Below, one piece after another: positions 27,368-36,726 of a stretch of DNA of 64,000 nt; position 1 is the stretch's first letter, and each line of letters starts with the position of its first letter. The notes beneath the pieces are model-generated. The model made no database searches. It was given only the letters and a program-made list of their open reading frames with translations, and had not been told where the DNA came from. Made by a program: the position numbers and the translations under genes. The stretch is from positions 124,001 to 188,000 of the forward strand of contig NZ_WBVT01000001.1 in assembly GCF_009193355.1 (NCBI RefSeq), written 5' to 3'. The stretch is from Bifidobacterium leontopitheci. GTDB taxonomy: Bacteria; Actinomycetota; Actinomycetes; Actinomycetales; Bifidobacteriaceae.

Positions 27368-27432
27368 ATATGGTCGATGGGGTGTTGTTGGCTGCTACTG
27401 CGTCCTTCCGTCAGAATCCTATGGGTCCATCG

Positions 27433-27478
27433 CGCCCCCGCTGGCGGGGGCTGGCAGCTGCAGCTGACTGGGGGGTGG
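27433..27478. repeat. Structured dispersed element, short form
   Basis: CGCCCCCGCTGGCGGGGGCT followed by the small hairpin CAGCTGCAGCTG and then ACTGGGGGGTGG. It has the same order of parts as the copies at 14008, 36921, 46124 and 49137. It lies between the yefM operator and rarA. Confidence 0.75.
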
Positions 27479-27542
27479 TTATCCCCGCCGGCCGACACGC
27501 TGGTGTAGAACGTTTGTTCGATGCGTGGTGTATGGTGGGCGC

Positions 27543-29036
27543 ATGTGCGAAAACGACCTGTTTGATGTGGCGACTGGAGCGTCGGCGGACATGACCCGTC
27601 CGCTGGCGGTCCGCATGCGCCCGCAGCGAATCGAGGATGTGCTGGGCCAGTCGCAGGTGCTGGGGGAGGGGTCCCCGTTGCGCAGGCTGGCGAACCCGGC
27701 GTCCAAGGGGTCGCTGACCGCACCGAGTTCGATCATTCTGTTCGGACCTCCCGGCGTGGGCAAGACCACGCTCGCGTACATCGTCGCGAGGCAATCCGGC
27801 CGCGCGTTCGAGGAGCTGTCGGCGGTGACGGCCGGCGTCAAGGACGTGCGCGATGTGCTCGCCCGCGCCCGCAGACGACTCGTCGGCGACGGCATCGAGA
27901 CGGTCCTGTTCATCGACGAGGTGCACCGCTTCTCCAAGTCGCAGCAGGACGCGCTCCTACCGGCAGTCGAGAACCGGGACGTCACGTTCATCGGCGCGAC
28001 CACCGAGAACCCCAGCTTCTCGGTCATCAAGCCGCTGCTCAGCCGTTCCGTCGTCGTCAAACTCGAATCATTGGAACCCGCCCAGCTCGACGAGCTGATT
28101 CGTCGGGCACTGGAATCGCCGGAAGGGCTCAAAGGCGAGGTCAAGGCCACCGACGAGGCGGTCGACGAAATCGTGCGCATGGCAGGCGGCGACGCACGCA
28201 AGTCGCTCACCATCCTCGAGGCGGCCGCGGGCGCGGTCACCGGCGACAAGGCACGCAAGAAAGGCGCGCGCAAGCCCATCATCACGCCGGACGTCGTCGG
28301 CACCGTCATGGACGCGGCCACCGTGCGCTACGACAAGGACGGCGACGACCATTATGATGTGATCTCCGCCTTCATCAAATCGATGCGTGGCAGCGACCCC
28401 GACGCCGCCATCCACTATCTCGCACGAATGCTGAAAGCCGGCGAAGACCCGCGCTTCATCGCCCGACGCATCATGATCGCAGCGGCCGAGGAGGTCGGCA
28501 TGGCCGCACCGCAGATCCTGCAGGTCACGGTGGCGGCTGCACAGGCCGTCGCCATGATCGGCATGCCGGAGGCGCGCATCATCCTCGCGGAGGCGACCAT
28601 CGCCGTCGCCACCGCGCCGAAATCCAACGCCAGCTACAATGCCATCAACCAGGCGCTCGCCGACGTGGACGCCGGTCTTATCGGCGCGGTGCCGCTCTAC
28701 CTGCGCAACGCGCCCACCAAGCTCATGAAATCATGGGGGAACCATGAGGGTTACCGGTACGCGCACGACTGGCCGGGTGCGGTCGCACCGCAGGAATACA
28801 TGCCAGAAGTGTTGCGCGGGCGCGAATACTACCATCCCAACGACCGCGGTTACGAGCATGAGGTCGGCCAGCGTCTCGCCAAGGTGAAGACGATACTGCA
28901 CGCGCACGGCGACGGCGGGCGCGGTGACGGTGCGCATGGTGACGGCGGGCACAGTGCGACAGCCCAGGGAGGCGCGACGGCGCAGGACACGCAGGGGCAG
29001 AAAGGAGACGTTCACGGCAACACACCAAAGGCATAA
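27543..29036 (+). CDS. rarA: Replication-associated recombination protein A (AAA+ ATPase)
   Basis: RarA/MgsA, the bacterial homolog of WRNIP1/Mgs1, acts at stalled replication forks. The 497-aa protein has the N-terminal PLAVRMRPQRIEDVLGQ, Walker A (LFGPPGVGKTT), Walker B (VLFIDEVHRF), sensor 1 (FIGATTENPSF) and the C-terminal tetramerisation region (MRGSDPDAAIHYLARML). TATGGT lies 6 nt before ATG 27543, suggesting a leaderless message; an ATG six codons upstream overlaps that box. The last 45 residues are a low-complexity His/Gly/Asp tail encoded by degenerate repeats, not usual in RarA. Confidence 0.93.
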   Translation: MCENDLFDVATGASADMTRPLAVRMRPQRIEDVLGQSQVLGEGSPLRRLANPASKGSLTAPSSIILFGPPGVGKTTLAYIVARQSGRAFEELSAVTAGVKDVRDVLARARRRLVGDGIETVLFIDEVHRFSKSQQDALLPAVENRDVTFIGATTENPSFSVIKPLLSRSVVVKLESLEPAQLDELIRRALESPEGLKGEVKATDEAVDEIVRMAGGDARKSLTILEAAAGAVTGDKARKKGARKPIITPDVVGTVMDAATVRYDKDGDDHYDVISAFIKSMRGSDPDAAIHYLARMLKAGEDPRFIARRIMIAAAEEVGMAAPQILQVTVAAAQAVAMIGMPEARIILAEATIAVATAPKSNASYNAINQALADVDAGLIGAVPLYLRNAPTKLMKSWGNHEGYRYAHDWPGAVAPQEYMPEVLRGREYYHPNDRGYEHEVGQRLAKVKTILHAHGDGGRGDGAHGDGGHSATAQGGATAQDTQGQKGDVHGNTPKA

Positions 29037-29288
29037 GCAGGTCGGGGCCTGTCGGGTAGACTGACATCTTGGCTCGGCGGAGTGTGGGTATCGTAAGGGA
29101 CAACCGGAAACAACTGCCGCCGGCATGAATGGGATTTCTACATGACCTTGAAACCGATTTCGATCGTACGGGAAGACTCCGTCGTGACAGCGGAAAGCGA
29201 CACAACAAGCAGCAACGCAACAAGCAGCGGCATGACAGGTAACGATATGACAGGCATCGGCATGGCGCATGGCAATGAGGGAGGCGAT

Positions 29289-30794
29289 ATGGCAGATGAT
29301 ACAACACGGAACGGCGCCAGGCCGGGCGCCCCGGCGCAGGACGAGCGCATCCCGATGAAGCTCATCGGATCCATCATCGCCGTCGGCTCGCTCGCCTTCG
29401 TCGGCATCCTCACCGAAACCGTGATGACCGTGCTGTTCCCCGAACTCATGGTCGAATTCCACGTCACCACCGCCACCGTGCAATGGATCACCACCATCTA
29501 CCTGCTCGTGGTCGCCGCCACCATGCCGCTGTCGTCATACCTCAACCGACGCTTCCGCCTCAAAAACCTGTTCGTCGCGGCGGTGGCGCTCGCGGTCGTC
29601 GGCTCGGCGCTCATGATCGTCGGCCACGCGTTCCCGCTGATCCTGCTCGCCCGCGTCATCCAAGGCGTAGGGTCAGGCGTCGCCACACCCTTGATGATGA
29701 ACATCATCCTCGAACAGGCGCCGCGCAGCAAGGTCGGCCGACTCATGGGAGTCGGCTCCCTGGTCATCACCGTCGCCCCCGCCATCGGGCCGACTGTCGG
29801 CGGAGCCATCGCCAGCGTGCTGCCATGGCGCGCCATTTTCATGATCGTCATCCCCATCGTGCTACTCGTCTCGCTGCCGGTGGGCTTGAAGTGCATCGAG
29901 CAGAAGCGGCCCACCGAGGATGCGCGGCTCAACCCGCTGCAGTTCCTTGCCATCGTGCTGGGATTGAGCGGTCTGATTCTCATGCTCAACCAGGCCGGCA
30001 TCGCCATCGGCGCCGCCGCGGCCGGCACCGGTGGGGTGCTGCGGCCTGCCGTCATCGCCATCGTCAGCCTGATCGTCGGCGTCGGCTCGCTGCTGTTCTT
30101 CGGCTGGTCGTCGCGCAAGTCCTTCTCGCCGCTGATCCGACTGGGCTGGCTGCGCGATCCGGTCGTCCTGCTTCATCTGCTGCCGTACCTGATCATGCCG
30201 ATCGTCGGCATCGGATTCGGCTATGTGATCACCAACGTGGCGCAGATGTCATTGGGCGTTAGCGCGTTCCTCGCCGGAGCGCTCGTGCTGCCGGGCGCGT
30301 TGATCGGCGCGTTCTTCGCCCCCGTCGGCGGTATGCTCTACGACCGTTTCGGACCGCAGAAACCGGTCCTGACCGCAATCTCGGTGGCGACGCTCGGCCC
30401 GATCCTGCTGCTCGTGTTCTCGATGCGGCTCACACCCGTCACTCTTGCGGGATTCTATTTCATTTTCGGACTGTGCTATGCGCTCGGCTTCTCCAACATC
30501 ATGACCAGCGCATTGAGCGGCATCGACCACGAATTCATGCCGGACGGCAACGCCGTGTTCAATACGGCGCTCCAGTTCGGCGGGGCCGTCGGCACCGCGC
30601 TGTTCTCTACGATCCTCGGGCTCACCCAGACCGCGCTGAGCGGAGGAGCGGCGGAAGGCAGCAGCGCGTTCCGCCATGCGACCGCGGTCGGCGGCGCATG
30701 GACGTTCGCGGTCATGACCGTCATCTGCCTGACCGCCATCGCATCGCTCGTCTGCGCGTTCCGGCTGCGCAGCCGACGTGGCATCGCGCACTAG
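29289..30794 (+). CDS. MFS exporter, DHA2 (EmrB/QacA-like) family
   Basis: A multidrug-type proton antiporter with about 14 membrane spans, 501 aa. The first helix begins IGSIIAVGSLAFVGILTETV, followed by the family motif LMVEFHVTTATVQWITTIYL and loop 2-3 SYLNRRFRLKNL; motif C-like APAIGPTVGGAIAS is also present. GAGGGAGG four nt upstream supports the ATG at 29289; an in-frame ATG at 29142 would add 49 polar residues and cannot be excluded. A TAGACT promoter is at 29057. The stop overlaps the stop of the convergent ECF gene in CTAG. Substrate unknown. Confidence 0.85.
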   Translation: MADDTTRNGARPGAPAQDERIPMKLIGSIIAVGSLAFVGILTETVMTVLFPELMVEFHVTTATVQWITTIYLLVVAATMPLSSYLNRRFRLKNLFVAAVALAVVGSALMIVGHAFPLILLARVIQGVGSGVATPLMMNIILEQAPRSKVGRLMGVGSLVITVAPAIGPTVGGAIASVLPWRAIFMIVIPIVLLVSLPVGLKCIEQKRPTEDARLNPLQFLAIVLGLSGLILMLNQAGIAIGAAAAGTGGVLRPAVIAIVSLIVGVGSLLFFGWSSRKSFSPLIRLGWLRDPVVLLHLLPYLIMPIVGIGFGYVITNVAQMSLGVSAFLAGALVLPGALIGAFFAPVGGMLYDRFGPQKPVLTAISVATLGPILLLVFSMRLTPVTLAGFYFIFGLCYALGFSNIMTSALSGIDHEFMPDGNAVFNTALQFGGAVGTALFSTILGLTQTALSGGAAEGSSAFRHATAVGGAWTFAVMTVICLTAIASLVCAFRLRSRRGIAH

Positions 30795-33493
30795 AGCAGA
30801 CGCAGCAACAGCAGCGCCGTGATGTAGGCCACGCACAGCACTCCGGCGGCAATGTCGCTACCCCGGACGCGCATGGCACGCCAATGCGTGCGACGTGCGC
30901 CCTCCTCATAGCAGCGCGCATCCAACGCGAGGCTGAGATTGTCCGCATGACGCAACGCACCCGCGAACACGGGCACGATGATCGCCACCATCGCGCGAAT
31001 CCGCCTGGTCGGCGATCCGGTCTCGATGCTGCCGCCGCGCGCCGACTGCGCGTCGATGATCGACCTGACCTCGTCGCCCAGCGTCGGCAGGAACCGCAAC
31101 GCCAGGCTCATCACCAACGCCACCTCCTGCGTATGCCAGCCGAAACGGCGTAGCGGCGACAGCAGCGACTCGAACGCGTCCGTCATGGCGATCGGCGTGG
31201 TCGTCGCCAGAAACACCGCGCCCAACACGATCACCATCGCAAGACGGCACGAATACAGGACCGCCACCATGACGCCGCCGCTCGTCACCGTCAGCGGCCC
31301 CCACTGCGCCAGCGTCGAACCGGAGCGTACAAAGAACACATTCACCGCACCCATGACGGCGAACACGATCAGGAACATGTGCACGGAAGCCAGCAAACGC
31401 AACGGCCGCAGCCGTGCCGCGGCGATGACGCACGCAGTCATCGCGAACCCTGCCGCCAACTGCCACGGGGTGACGATCGCGAACGCGGTGAACATCAGCG
31501 CCAGCACCGAGACCATCTTCACCCGCGGATCCCACGCGGCCACGAACGAAGGACGGTGTGCGCGGCCACGTGCCTGAGAACCACGGGACTTCTCGCCGCC
31601 GTCCGTCCGAGAGCCCGAAGCCGTTTCGCCGTCAGTTCCGGTGGCGTCCATGGTCCCGGCAGCCGGTGCGGCGCCGGCGGTCTGTACTGTATCGACGGTC
31701 TGTACAGTGTAAGCAGGGTGCGCAGCATCGGTATCATGCGTGCCGTCGGCCGCTTCTCCCGCACACGACACGGGCTCCAATTCAATGATCCGATCGGCCA
31801 GCAGCTCGGCTTCACGGCGCGAATGCGTGATCATCACCACGGTCACGCCGCGAGACCTCAGCGTGCGCACCAGCTCATGGATCCGTGCAGTCGCCTCCGC
31901 GTCAAGGCTCGCCGTCGCCTCATCCATGATGAGCACCTGCGGCCGGCAGGCGATCACGCCGGCGATCGCCACAAGCCGCTGCTGGCCGCCGGACAACGCG
32001 AAGGGGGAGCGGCCTGCAAGATGACCGATATGCAGCAGACGCAGCGCCTCGTCGACGCGGGCGTGCACCTCGGCCTCGGCGAGATGCTGGTTGCGCGGCC
32101 CGTAGGCGACATCCTCGGCGACCGTTTCGGCGAACAGCTGCCGTTCCGGATGCTGCATCACATAGCCGACCTCACGGCGCAGCGCCTCGCGTTGCTTGCG
32201 CGTCAGCATGCGCGGCCTGCCTCCGGAACGCCGGTTTGCCGAAGCGACCGGCAGCCCTGCGACGGTGATCGAGCCGGCCGACGGACGTTCCAGCGCACAC
32301 AGCAGACGGGCCAGCGTGCTTTTGCCGGCACCGTTCGGCCCCATGACCGCCACGGTCTCGCCGGAGCCGACCTGCAGCGACAGGTCGTCGATGATCGCGG
32401 GGCCGGCGGCCTCATAGCGGTACGACAGCCGCTCGACTACGATCGCCGGCGAAGCGCCCGCCGCAGGGGCGGATTCTGCACTCTGCGGCGTCCCATCCCC
32501 GCTGGCTGTCTCGGCGGTAGCGCTCCACGTCCCGCCCCCGCTGGCGGGGGCTCCTATAGCGTGGATGGTGGTGGTTTCGTGTGTCGAGTCCGGCGCGGTT
32601 GCCTTGGCTGCGGCGCGTAGACTCCGCACTCCGCCCCCGCTGGCGGGGGCTCCCACGCAGTGGGTGGGGGTGGTTTCGCGGCGCGTACCCGCCTCTGTAG
32701 CCGCCTGCGCAACCTCCTCCACGACGCGGCCGGCCTCCAGCCGCACCACACGGTCGGCGTGCGCGGTCTCCTCCATGTGATGCGTCACCAGCACGATCGT
32801 CGTGCCGTCGGCGTGCAACCGGGCGAGGATCCGCATCACGTCCGCGCGGGCGGTCTCGTCAAGCATCGCGGTCGGTTCGTCCAACACCAGCATCCTCGGC
32901 CGCATCGCCAGCATGCCGGCGATGGCGATACGCTGTTGCTGGCCGCCGCTCATACGCGTCGGATCGTCGTAGCGCCGTCCGGCCATGTCCACGGCCTGCA
33001 GCGCCTCCCCGATGCGCGAACCGATATCGTCGCGCGGCACGCCGAGGTTCTCCGGTCCGAACGCGACGTCATCCTCGACGACAGTGGTGACAATCTGATC
33101 CTCGGGATTCTGGAACACCGCGCCGATGCCGTGCCGCGCATCCCTATACGCCTGCGCGTCGGCGCGGCGGGTCTCGCCATCGAACACATGCCGTCCGAGC
33201 AGCGTCACGTCGCCCTCATCCGGCGCGGCAAGCCCGGCGATCAGCCGCGACAACGTCGACTTGCCTGAGCCGTTGCGGCCGGTCAGGCACAGCCACTCGC
33301 CGGGCTGAATCGTCAGATCGACGCCTTCCAGGGCCCACGTGGCGCCGCGGTCGTAGCTGAACCGTACGCCGCTCAGCACGGCGGCGGATTGCGCGAGCCG
33401 GCGGCCGGACGGCGGCTCGGCGGCGGGGGAGTCGGACGTGGTCGTGGTGTCGGATGAAAGGGGCGTTGCGGCGTGCAAAACGTCAGTGGTCAA
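30791..33493 (-). CDS. ECF transporter: EcfA-EcfA'-EcfT fusion
   Basis: One 900-aa polypeptide holds the complete energising module of an ECF vitamin transporter. Residues about 35-265 are the first ATPase (TGRNGSGKSTL, QNPEDQIV Q-loop, MSGGQQQRIAI, LVLDEPTAMLD). Residues about 325-560 are the second ATPase (GPNGAGKSTL, MQHPERQLF, LSGGQQRLVAI, LIMDEATASLD). The rest is the EcfT membrane subunit, with the cytoplasmic coupling helix near SPLRRFGWHTQEV. The linker between ATPases contains two GAPASGGG repeats from inserted structured elements. The start is TTG at 33493 with GAGGA upstream; the frame extends into ribU but without support. ribU lies just upstream, so riboflavin is one likely cargo. 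Confidence 0.9.
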   Translation of the reverse strand: MTTDVLHAATPLSSDTTTTSDSPAAEPPSGRRLAQSAAVLSGVRFSYDRGATWALEGVDLTIQPGEWLCLTGRNGSGKSTLSRLIAGLAAPDEGDVTLLGRHVFDGETRRADAQAYRDARHGIGAVFQNPEDQIVTTVVEDDVAFGPENLGVPRDDIGSRIGEALQAVDMAGRRYDDPTRMSGGQQQRIAIAGMLAMRPRMLVLDEPTAMLDETARADVMRILARLHADGTTIVLVTHHMEETAHADRVVRLEAGRVVEEVAQAATEAGTRRETTPTHCVGAPASGGGVRSLRAAAKATAPDSTHETTTIHAIGAPASGGGTWSATAETASGDGTPQSAESAPAAGASPAIVVERLSYRYEAAGPAIIDDLSLQVGSGETVAVMGPNGAGKSTLARLLCALERPSAGSITVAGLPVASANRRSGGRPRMLTRKQREALRREVGYVMQHPERQLFAETVAEDVAYGPRNQHLAEAEVHARVDEALRLLHIGHLAGRSPFALSGGQQRLVAIAGVIACRPQVLIMDEATASLDAEATARIHELVRTLRSRGVTVVMITHSRREAELLADRIIELEPVSCAGEAADGTHDTDAAHPAYTVQTVDTVQTAGAAPAAGTMDATGTDGETASGSRTDGGEKSRGSQARGRAHRPSFVAAWDPRVKMVSVLALMFTAFAIVTPWQLAAGFAMTACVIAAARLRPLRLLASVHMFLIVFAVMGAVNVFFVRSGSTLAQWGPLTVTSGGVMVAVLYSCRLAMVIVLGAVFLATTTPIAMTDAFESLLSPLRRFGWHTQEVALVMSLALRFLPTLGDEVRSIIDAQSARGGSIETGSPTRRIRAMVAIIVPVFAGALRHADNLSLALDARCYEEGARRTHWRAMRVRGSDIAAGVLCVAYITALLLLRLL
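32533..32676. repeat. Two short structured elements inside the ECF gene
   Basis: CGCCCCCGCTGGCGGGGGCTC occurs at 32533 and again at 32632 (quoted here only in part: GCCCCCGCTGGCGGGGGCT). The second copy continues into CCCACGCAGTGGG and TGGGGGTGG, as in the intergenic copies. Both lie in frame on the opposite strand to the gene and encode GAPASGGG in the interdomain linker. Confidence 0.82.
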
Positions 33494-33612
33494 TCGGGGA
33501 GTCCTCACAGGCAGATAACGGCGGAAAACAACGATATGGATACGGCGATGCCGTCGCGGCCGTGCGCGAAAGGCGACGGCCACGACGGCATGGTCATGCG
33601 GAAAACGGAGCG

Positions 33613-34209
33613 TCAGCGGTTCAGCAGATTGGAGATCGGCTTGTAGATAAGGAACGTGACGACGCCGTGGATCGCGAACTTGATGAGGTTGAACGGCAGC
33701 AGCGCGGGCACGATGATGGCGACCACCGCGGAGACCGGCCAGCCGGTGTAGATCGGCGTGATGACCAGATTGCCGCCGATCGCCGCCGCCAGCGCCAGCA
33801 CGGCGCCGAGCACCAGGCCGATGACCGCGCCCTTGCGTGTGTGCCAACGACGGTAGACCAGCGCGGCCGGAACCGACAGGAACAGGGCGACCAGCACCGC
33901 CATCAGCGTGCCCCACGGGTCGGCGAACACGTGCGGGACGAAGCCGAGTACGCTCACGATGGCCGCCGCGGCCGGGCCGTAGGCGAAGCCGGCCACGAGG
34001 CAGACGATGCCGGAGGGGTCGTACTTGAGGAACTGGAACGCCGGGTTCGGCAGAATCGGGAATTCGATGAAGCTGGTCGCCATGGCCAACGCCACGAACA
34101 GCGCGTACATGGCGATGCGTCGCGTGGACCAGCGGCCGGAATCCGAAACGCCGGTGGAATGCGCGTCGTCGGGACGAACCGAAGTGGAAGAGGATGAGGA
34201 TACACTCAT
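33613..34209 (-). CDS. ribU: ECF transporter S component, riboflavin type (RibU-like)
   Basis: A 198-aa membrane protein with about six spans that captures substrate for the ECF module. IEFPILPNPAFQFLKYDPSG, followed by IVCLVAGFAYGPAAAAIVSV, is the typical RibU region, where the Lys-Tyr-Asp segment shapes the flavin pocket. An FMN riboswitch lies directly upstream, which independently supports riboflavin as substrate. GGAG six nt upstream sets the start at 34209; an earlier in-frame ATG at 34230 lies inside the riboswitch. The fused ECF gene begins 119 bp downstream, so both may be cotranscribed. Confidence 0.9.
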   Translation of the reverse strand: MSVSSSSSTSVRPDDAHSTGVSDSGRWSTRRIAMYALFVALAMATSFIEFPILPNPAFQFLKYDPSGIVCLVAGFAYGPAAAAIVSVLGFVPHVFADPWGTLMAVLVALFLSVPAALVYRRWHTRKGAVIGLVLGAVLALAAAIGGNLVITPIYTGWPVSAVVAIIVPALLPFNLIKFAIHGVVTFLIYKPISNLLNR

Positions 34210-34225
34210 GGTGAGCTCCGTTTCT

Positions 34226-34364
34226 TTCATCCGGACTGTTACCGTTGGCTCCGGAATCCCACCGGATCAGCCGCTGTCGCGGGTCGCGGGCTTCGGCTGA
34301 CGGACCGTTGTGTGCCGGTCGTGCCGTTACCGCCAGTAAGGAATTGCACCTTCCCTGAAACTTG
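34226..34364 (-). promoter_or_regulatory. FMN riboswitch (RFN element)
   Basis: Read on the minus strand, the conserved RFN blocks appear in order: TCAGGGAAGGTGCAATTCC, then ACTGGCGGTAA, AAGCCCGCGA, CGGTGGGATTCCGGAGCC, and AACAGTCCGGATGAAAGA. A TATAGAT box lies at 34372-34378, just before the aptamer. The last block is only 8 nt from the ribU ribosome-binding site, and no separate terminator hairpin with a U-tract is seen, so control of translation initiation is more likely than attenuation. Confidence 0.95.
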
Positions 34365-34578
34365 CCTGATTATCTATACGCTGCGGGGTGGATTTACGAC
34401 AGTAGTTGTTTCACATGATGGACGTTCGCTTGCGTAATACGTGCGGCATGTGTGCGCAGCCATCCCGATTCATGGACACCGTCTCGCCGGAACCGTGCGA
34501 CGGTGGGTATAATGCAAGCGAAGATAACGTTTTCATATGTCGTTGGGGCGGTTGCGTCCCACGGATGGGAGGTCAGTG

Positions 34579-35346
34579 ATGATTGATACGGCACAGGCGT
34601 TTGGCGTGGACATCGGCGGCTCGGGCATCAAGGCCGCGCCGGTGGATCTGGAGAAGGGCGAGTTCGCCGAGCCGCGTCTGAAGATTCTGACCCCGGCCGA
34701 GTCGACGCCGCAGGCCATCGGCGCCGTGCTGCGCCAGCAGCTCGAGCATTTCGAGGTGTCCGAGGACATCCCGGTCGGCATCTCCTTCCCGGCTCCCGTC
34801 AAGCCCGGCCAGAAGCTCAACTGGATCGCCAACCTCGACCAGTCGTGGGTCGGGACCGACCTGACCGAAGCGCTGTCCGAGGAATGCGGCCGCCCGGTCA
34901 CCGTCGTCAACGACGCGGACGCCGCAGGCCTCGCCGAGCAGCAGTTCGGCGCCGCCAAGGGCCAGGAGGGTCTGGTCATCGTGACCACGCTGGGCACCGG
35001 TATCGGCACCGCGCTGATCTACAACGGCGTGCTCATCCCCAACACCGAGCTCGGCCACATCGAGCTGGAGGACGGCAAGGGCGACGCCGAGCAGTACACC
35101 TCCTCCGCGGTGCGCGAGAAGAAGGACCTCGGCTACAAGAAGTGGGCGAAGCGTCTGACCCGCTACTACCGCCTCATCGAGAAGTACTTCAGCCCCTCGC
35201 TCATCGTGGTCGGCGGCGGCGTGAGCCGTCAGAGCGACAAGTTCCTGCCGTACATCGACATCGAAACCCCGATGGTCCCCGCCAAGCTGCGCAACGAGGC
35301 AGGCATCATCGGCGCCGCCTACTACGCGACCACCAAGCTCGCCTGA
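34579..35346 (+). CDS. ppgK: Polyphosphate/ATP glucokinase (ROK family)
   Basis: A 255-aa sugar kinase that phosphorylates glucose with polyphosphate or ATP. ROK features are FGVDIGGSGIKAAPVDLEKG at the start, the phosphate loop VTTLGTGIGTALIYNG, the NTELGHIEL motif with the glucose-binding acidic residue and histidine, and VGGGVSRQSDKFLP. As in other actinobacterial PpgK the protein is shorter than hexokinase and lacks the ROK zinc-binding cysteines. TATAAT at 34506-34511 gives a short leader; GGAGGT fixes the ATG at 34579. With PPK2 at 19.5 kb it points to active polyphosphate metabolism. Confidence 0.93.
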   Translation: MIDTAQAFGVDIGGSGIKAAPVDLEKGEFAEPRLKILTPAESTPQAIGAVLRQQLEHFEVSEDIPVGISFPAPVKPGQKLNWIANLDQSWVGTDLTEALSEECGRPVTVVNDADAAGLAEQQFGAAKGQEGLVIVTTLGTGIGTALIYNGVLIPNTELGHIELEDGKGDAEQYTSSAVREKKDLGYKKWAKRLTRYYRLIEKYFSPSLIVVGGGVSRQSDKFLPYIDIETPMVPAKLRNEAGIIGAAYYATTKLA

Positions 35347-35475
35347 TCTGACCGACCGTCAACGTCAGCGGCGACAATCGGCCGTCCGGCAACCAAGCCG
35401 GGCGGCCGACGTCGTCTCACAACAGGTGTGCACTCCGCCGTCCGTTCGGGGATGCCCGATTCTAAGGTGGGACGC

Positions 35476-36645
35476 ATGACCGTACATTTCTCCTCGCGCG
35501 TGGACATCTCCGCGCCCAATCCGATCGCCGCGGCCGAAGCGCAGGCCCGCGCCGACGGCATCACGCTCGGCAAGCTCAACGATTCCAACCCGACCCGTCA
35601 CGGCCTCGCCCCGGCACAGGTGCCGAGCGTGTACACGGCCGACCCGCGCGGCCCGCGCGCCGCGCGCGAAGCCCTCGCCGCGTTCCTTGCCACGGACGGC
35701 GAGCCGGCCGTCGACCCTGACCGCCTGTACCTGTTGAGCTCGACCTCCGAAGCCTACTCGTGGCTCATCAAACTGCTGTGCGACGCCGGCGACGCGGTGC
35801 TTGCGCCGAAACCCGGCTACCCGCTCATCGAATCGATCGCCCGGCTCGAATGCGTGCAGACGGTCGAATACCAGCTGCGTTTCGACGGCTCCTGGTACAT
35901 CGACGTGAGCGAACTGCGCGAGCTGCTCGACGGCCCGGACGGCGGGCGCATCCGCGCGCTCGTGCTCATCAACCCGAACAACCCCACCGGCTCGTACGTC
36001 AAGCCCGAAGAGCGCGAGGCCATCATCGGCCTGTGCCGGGAGCGGGGCGTCGCCATCATCGCCGACGAGGTGTTCTACGATTACGCGCTCGAACCGTTCG
36101 ACGGCAACGCCCGGCTGGCAGGGGAGAGCGGTGCACTCGTCTTCGCGCTCGACGGCTTCTCGAAGATGCTCGCCGCTCCGCACGCCAAGGTCGGTTGGAT
36201 CCGCGTCTCCGGCCCCGACGAGGACGTCGCCGAGGCGCAGCGCCGGCTTGATGTCATCGCCGACGACTACCTGCCGATGAGCGACATCATCGCCACGCGC
36301 ATTCCCGACCTGCTGGCTGCGGCGCCGGACCAGACCGCCCATGTGCAACAGCGGGTACGCGGCAACCTGGCTGCATTGCACGCCATGCTGGAGGACGACC
36401 GGCTCGGCGTCGTCTCCGTGCTGCGTGCGGAAGGCGGTTGGAACGTGCTGCTGCGCGTGCCGGGCGTCATCGACGAGAACGAGCTCGTGCTGCGCATGAT
36501 CGAAGACCATCATGTCACCGGCCAGCCGGGATACTTCTTCGACATGACCGCGAACGGCTATCTGGCGATCTCGCTGCTGCCCGAACCCGACGAATTCGCG
36601 CGCAACGTGCGCACCGTGCTCGACACCGTAGCCGAACTCCTCTAA
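35476..36645 (+). CDS. PLP-dependent aminotransferase, class I/II
   Basis: Fold-type I aminotransferase of 389 aa. Landmarks are GKLNDSNPTRHGL at the start, LLSSTSEAYSWLIKLL, the cofactor-stacking and Asn segment LINPNNPTGSYV, the Asp/Tyr pair in IIADEVFYDYAL, the Schiff-base lysine in DGFSKMLAAPHAKVGW, and a late arginine region. TAAGGT lies 7 nt before ATG 35476, suggesting leaderless initiation. No biosynthetic genes lie nearby, so the substrate (alanine, aspartate, aromatic or other) cannot be assigned. Confidence 0.87.
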   Translation: MTVHFSSRVDISAPNPIAAAEAQARADGITLGKLNDSNPTRHGLAPAQVPSVYTADPRGPRAAREALAAFLATDGEPAVDPDRLYLLSSTSEAYSWLIKLLCDAGDAVLAPKPGYPLIESIARLECVQTVEYQLRFDGSWYIDVSELRELLDGPDGGRIRALVLINPNNPTGSYVKPEEREAIIGLCRERGVAIIADEVFYDYALEPFDGNARLAGESGALVFALDGFSKMLAAPHAKVGWIRVSGPDEDVAEAQRRLDVIADDYLPMSDIIATRIPDLLAAAPDQTAHVQQRVRGNLAALHAMLEDDRLGVVSVLRAEGGWNVLLRVPGVIDENELVLRMIEDHHVTGQPGYFFDMTANGYLAISLLPEPDEFARNVRTVLDTVAELL

Positions 36646-36726
36646 CCGAGCCCGCTATTCGGCCACCTTGGCCGAGGAGGCTTTCGGCGGAACCGACTCG
36701 GGATCGCCACCCGCGAGGCCGTGCCA

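Noticed and set aside
33494..33916. N-terminal extension of the ECF fusion
   Set aside because: It overlaps ribU on the same strand in another frame; the TTG at 33493 with GAGGA and the start of the first ATPase domain fit better.
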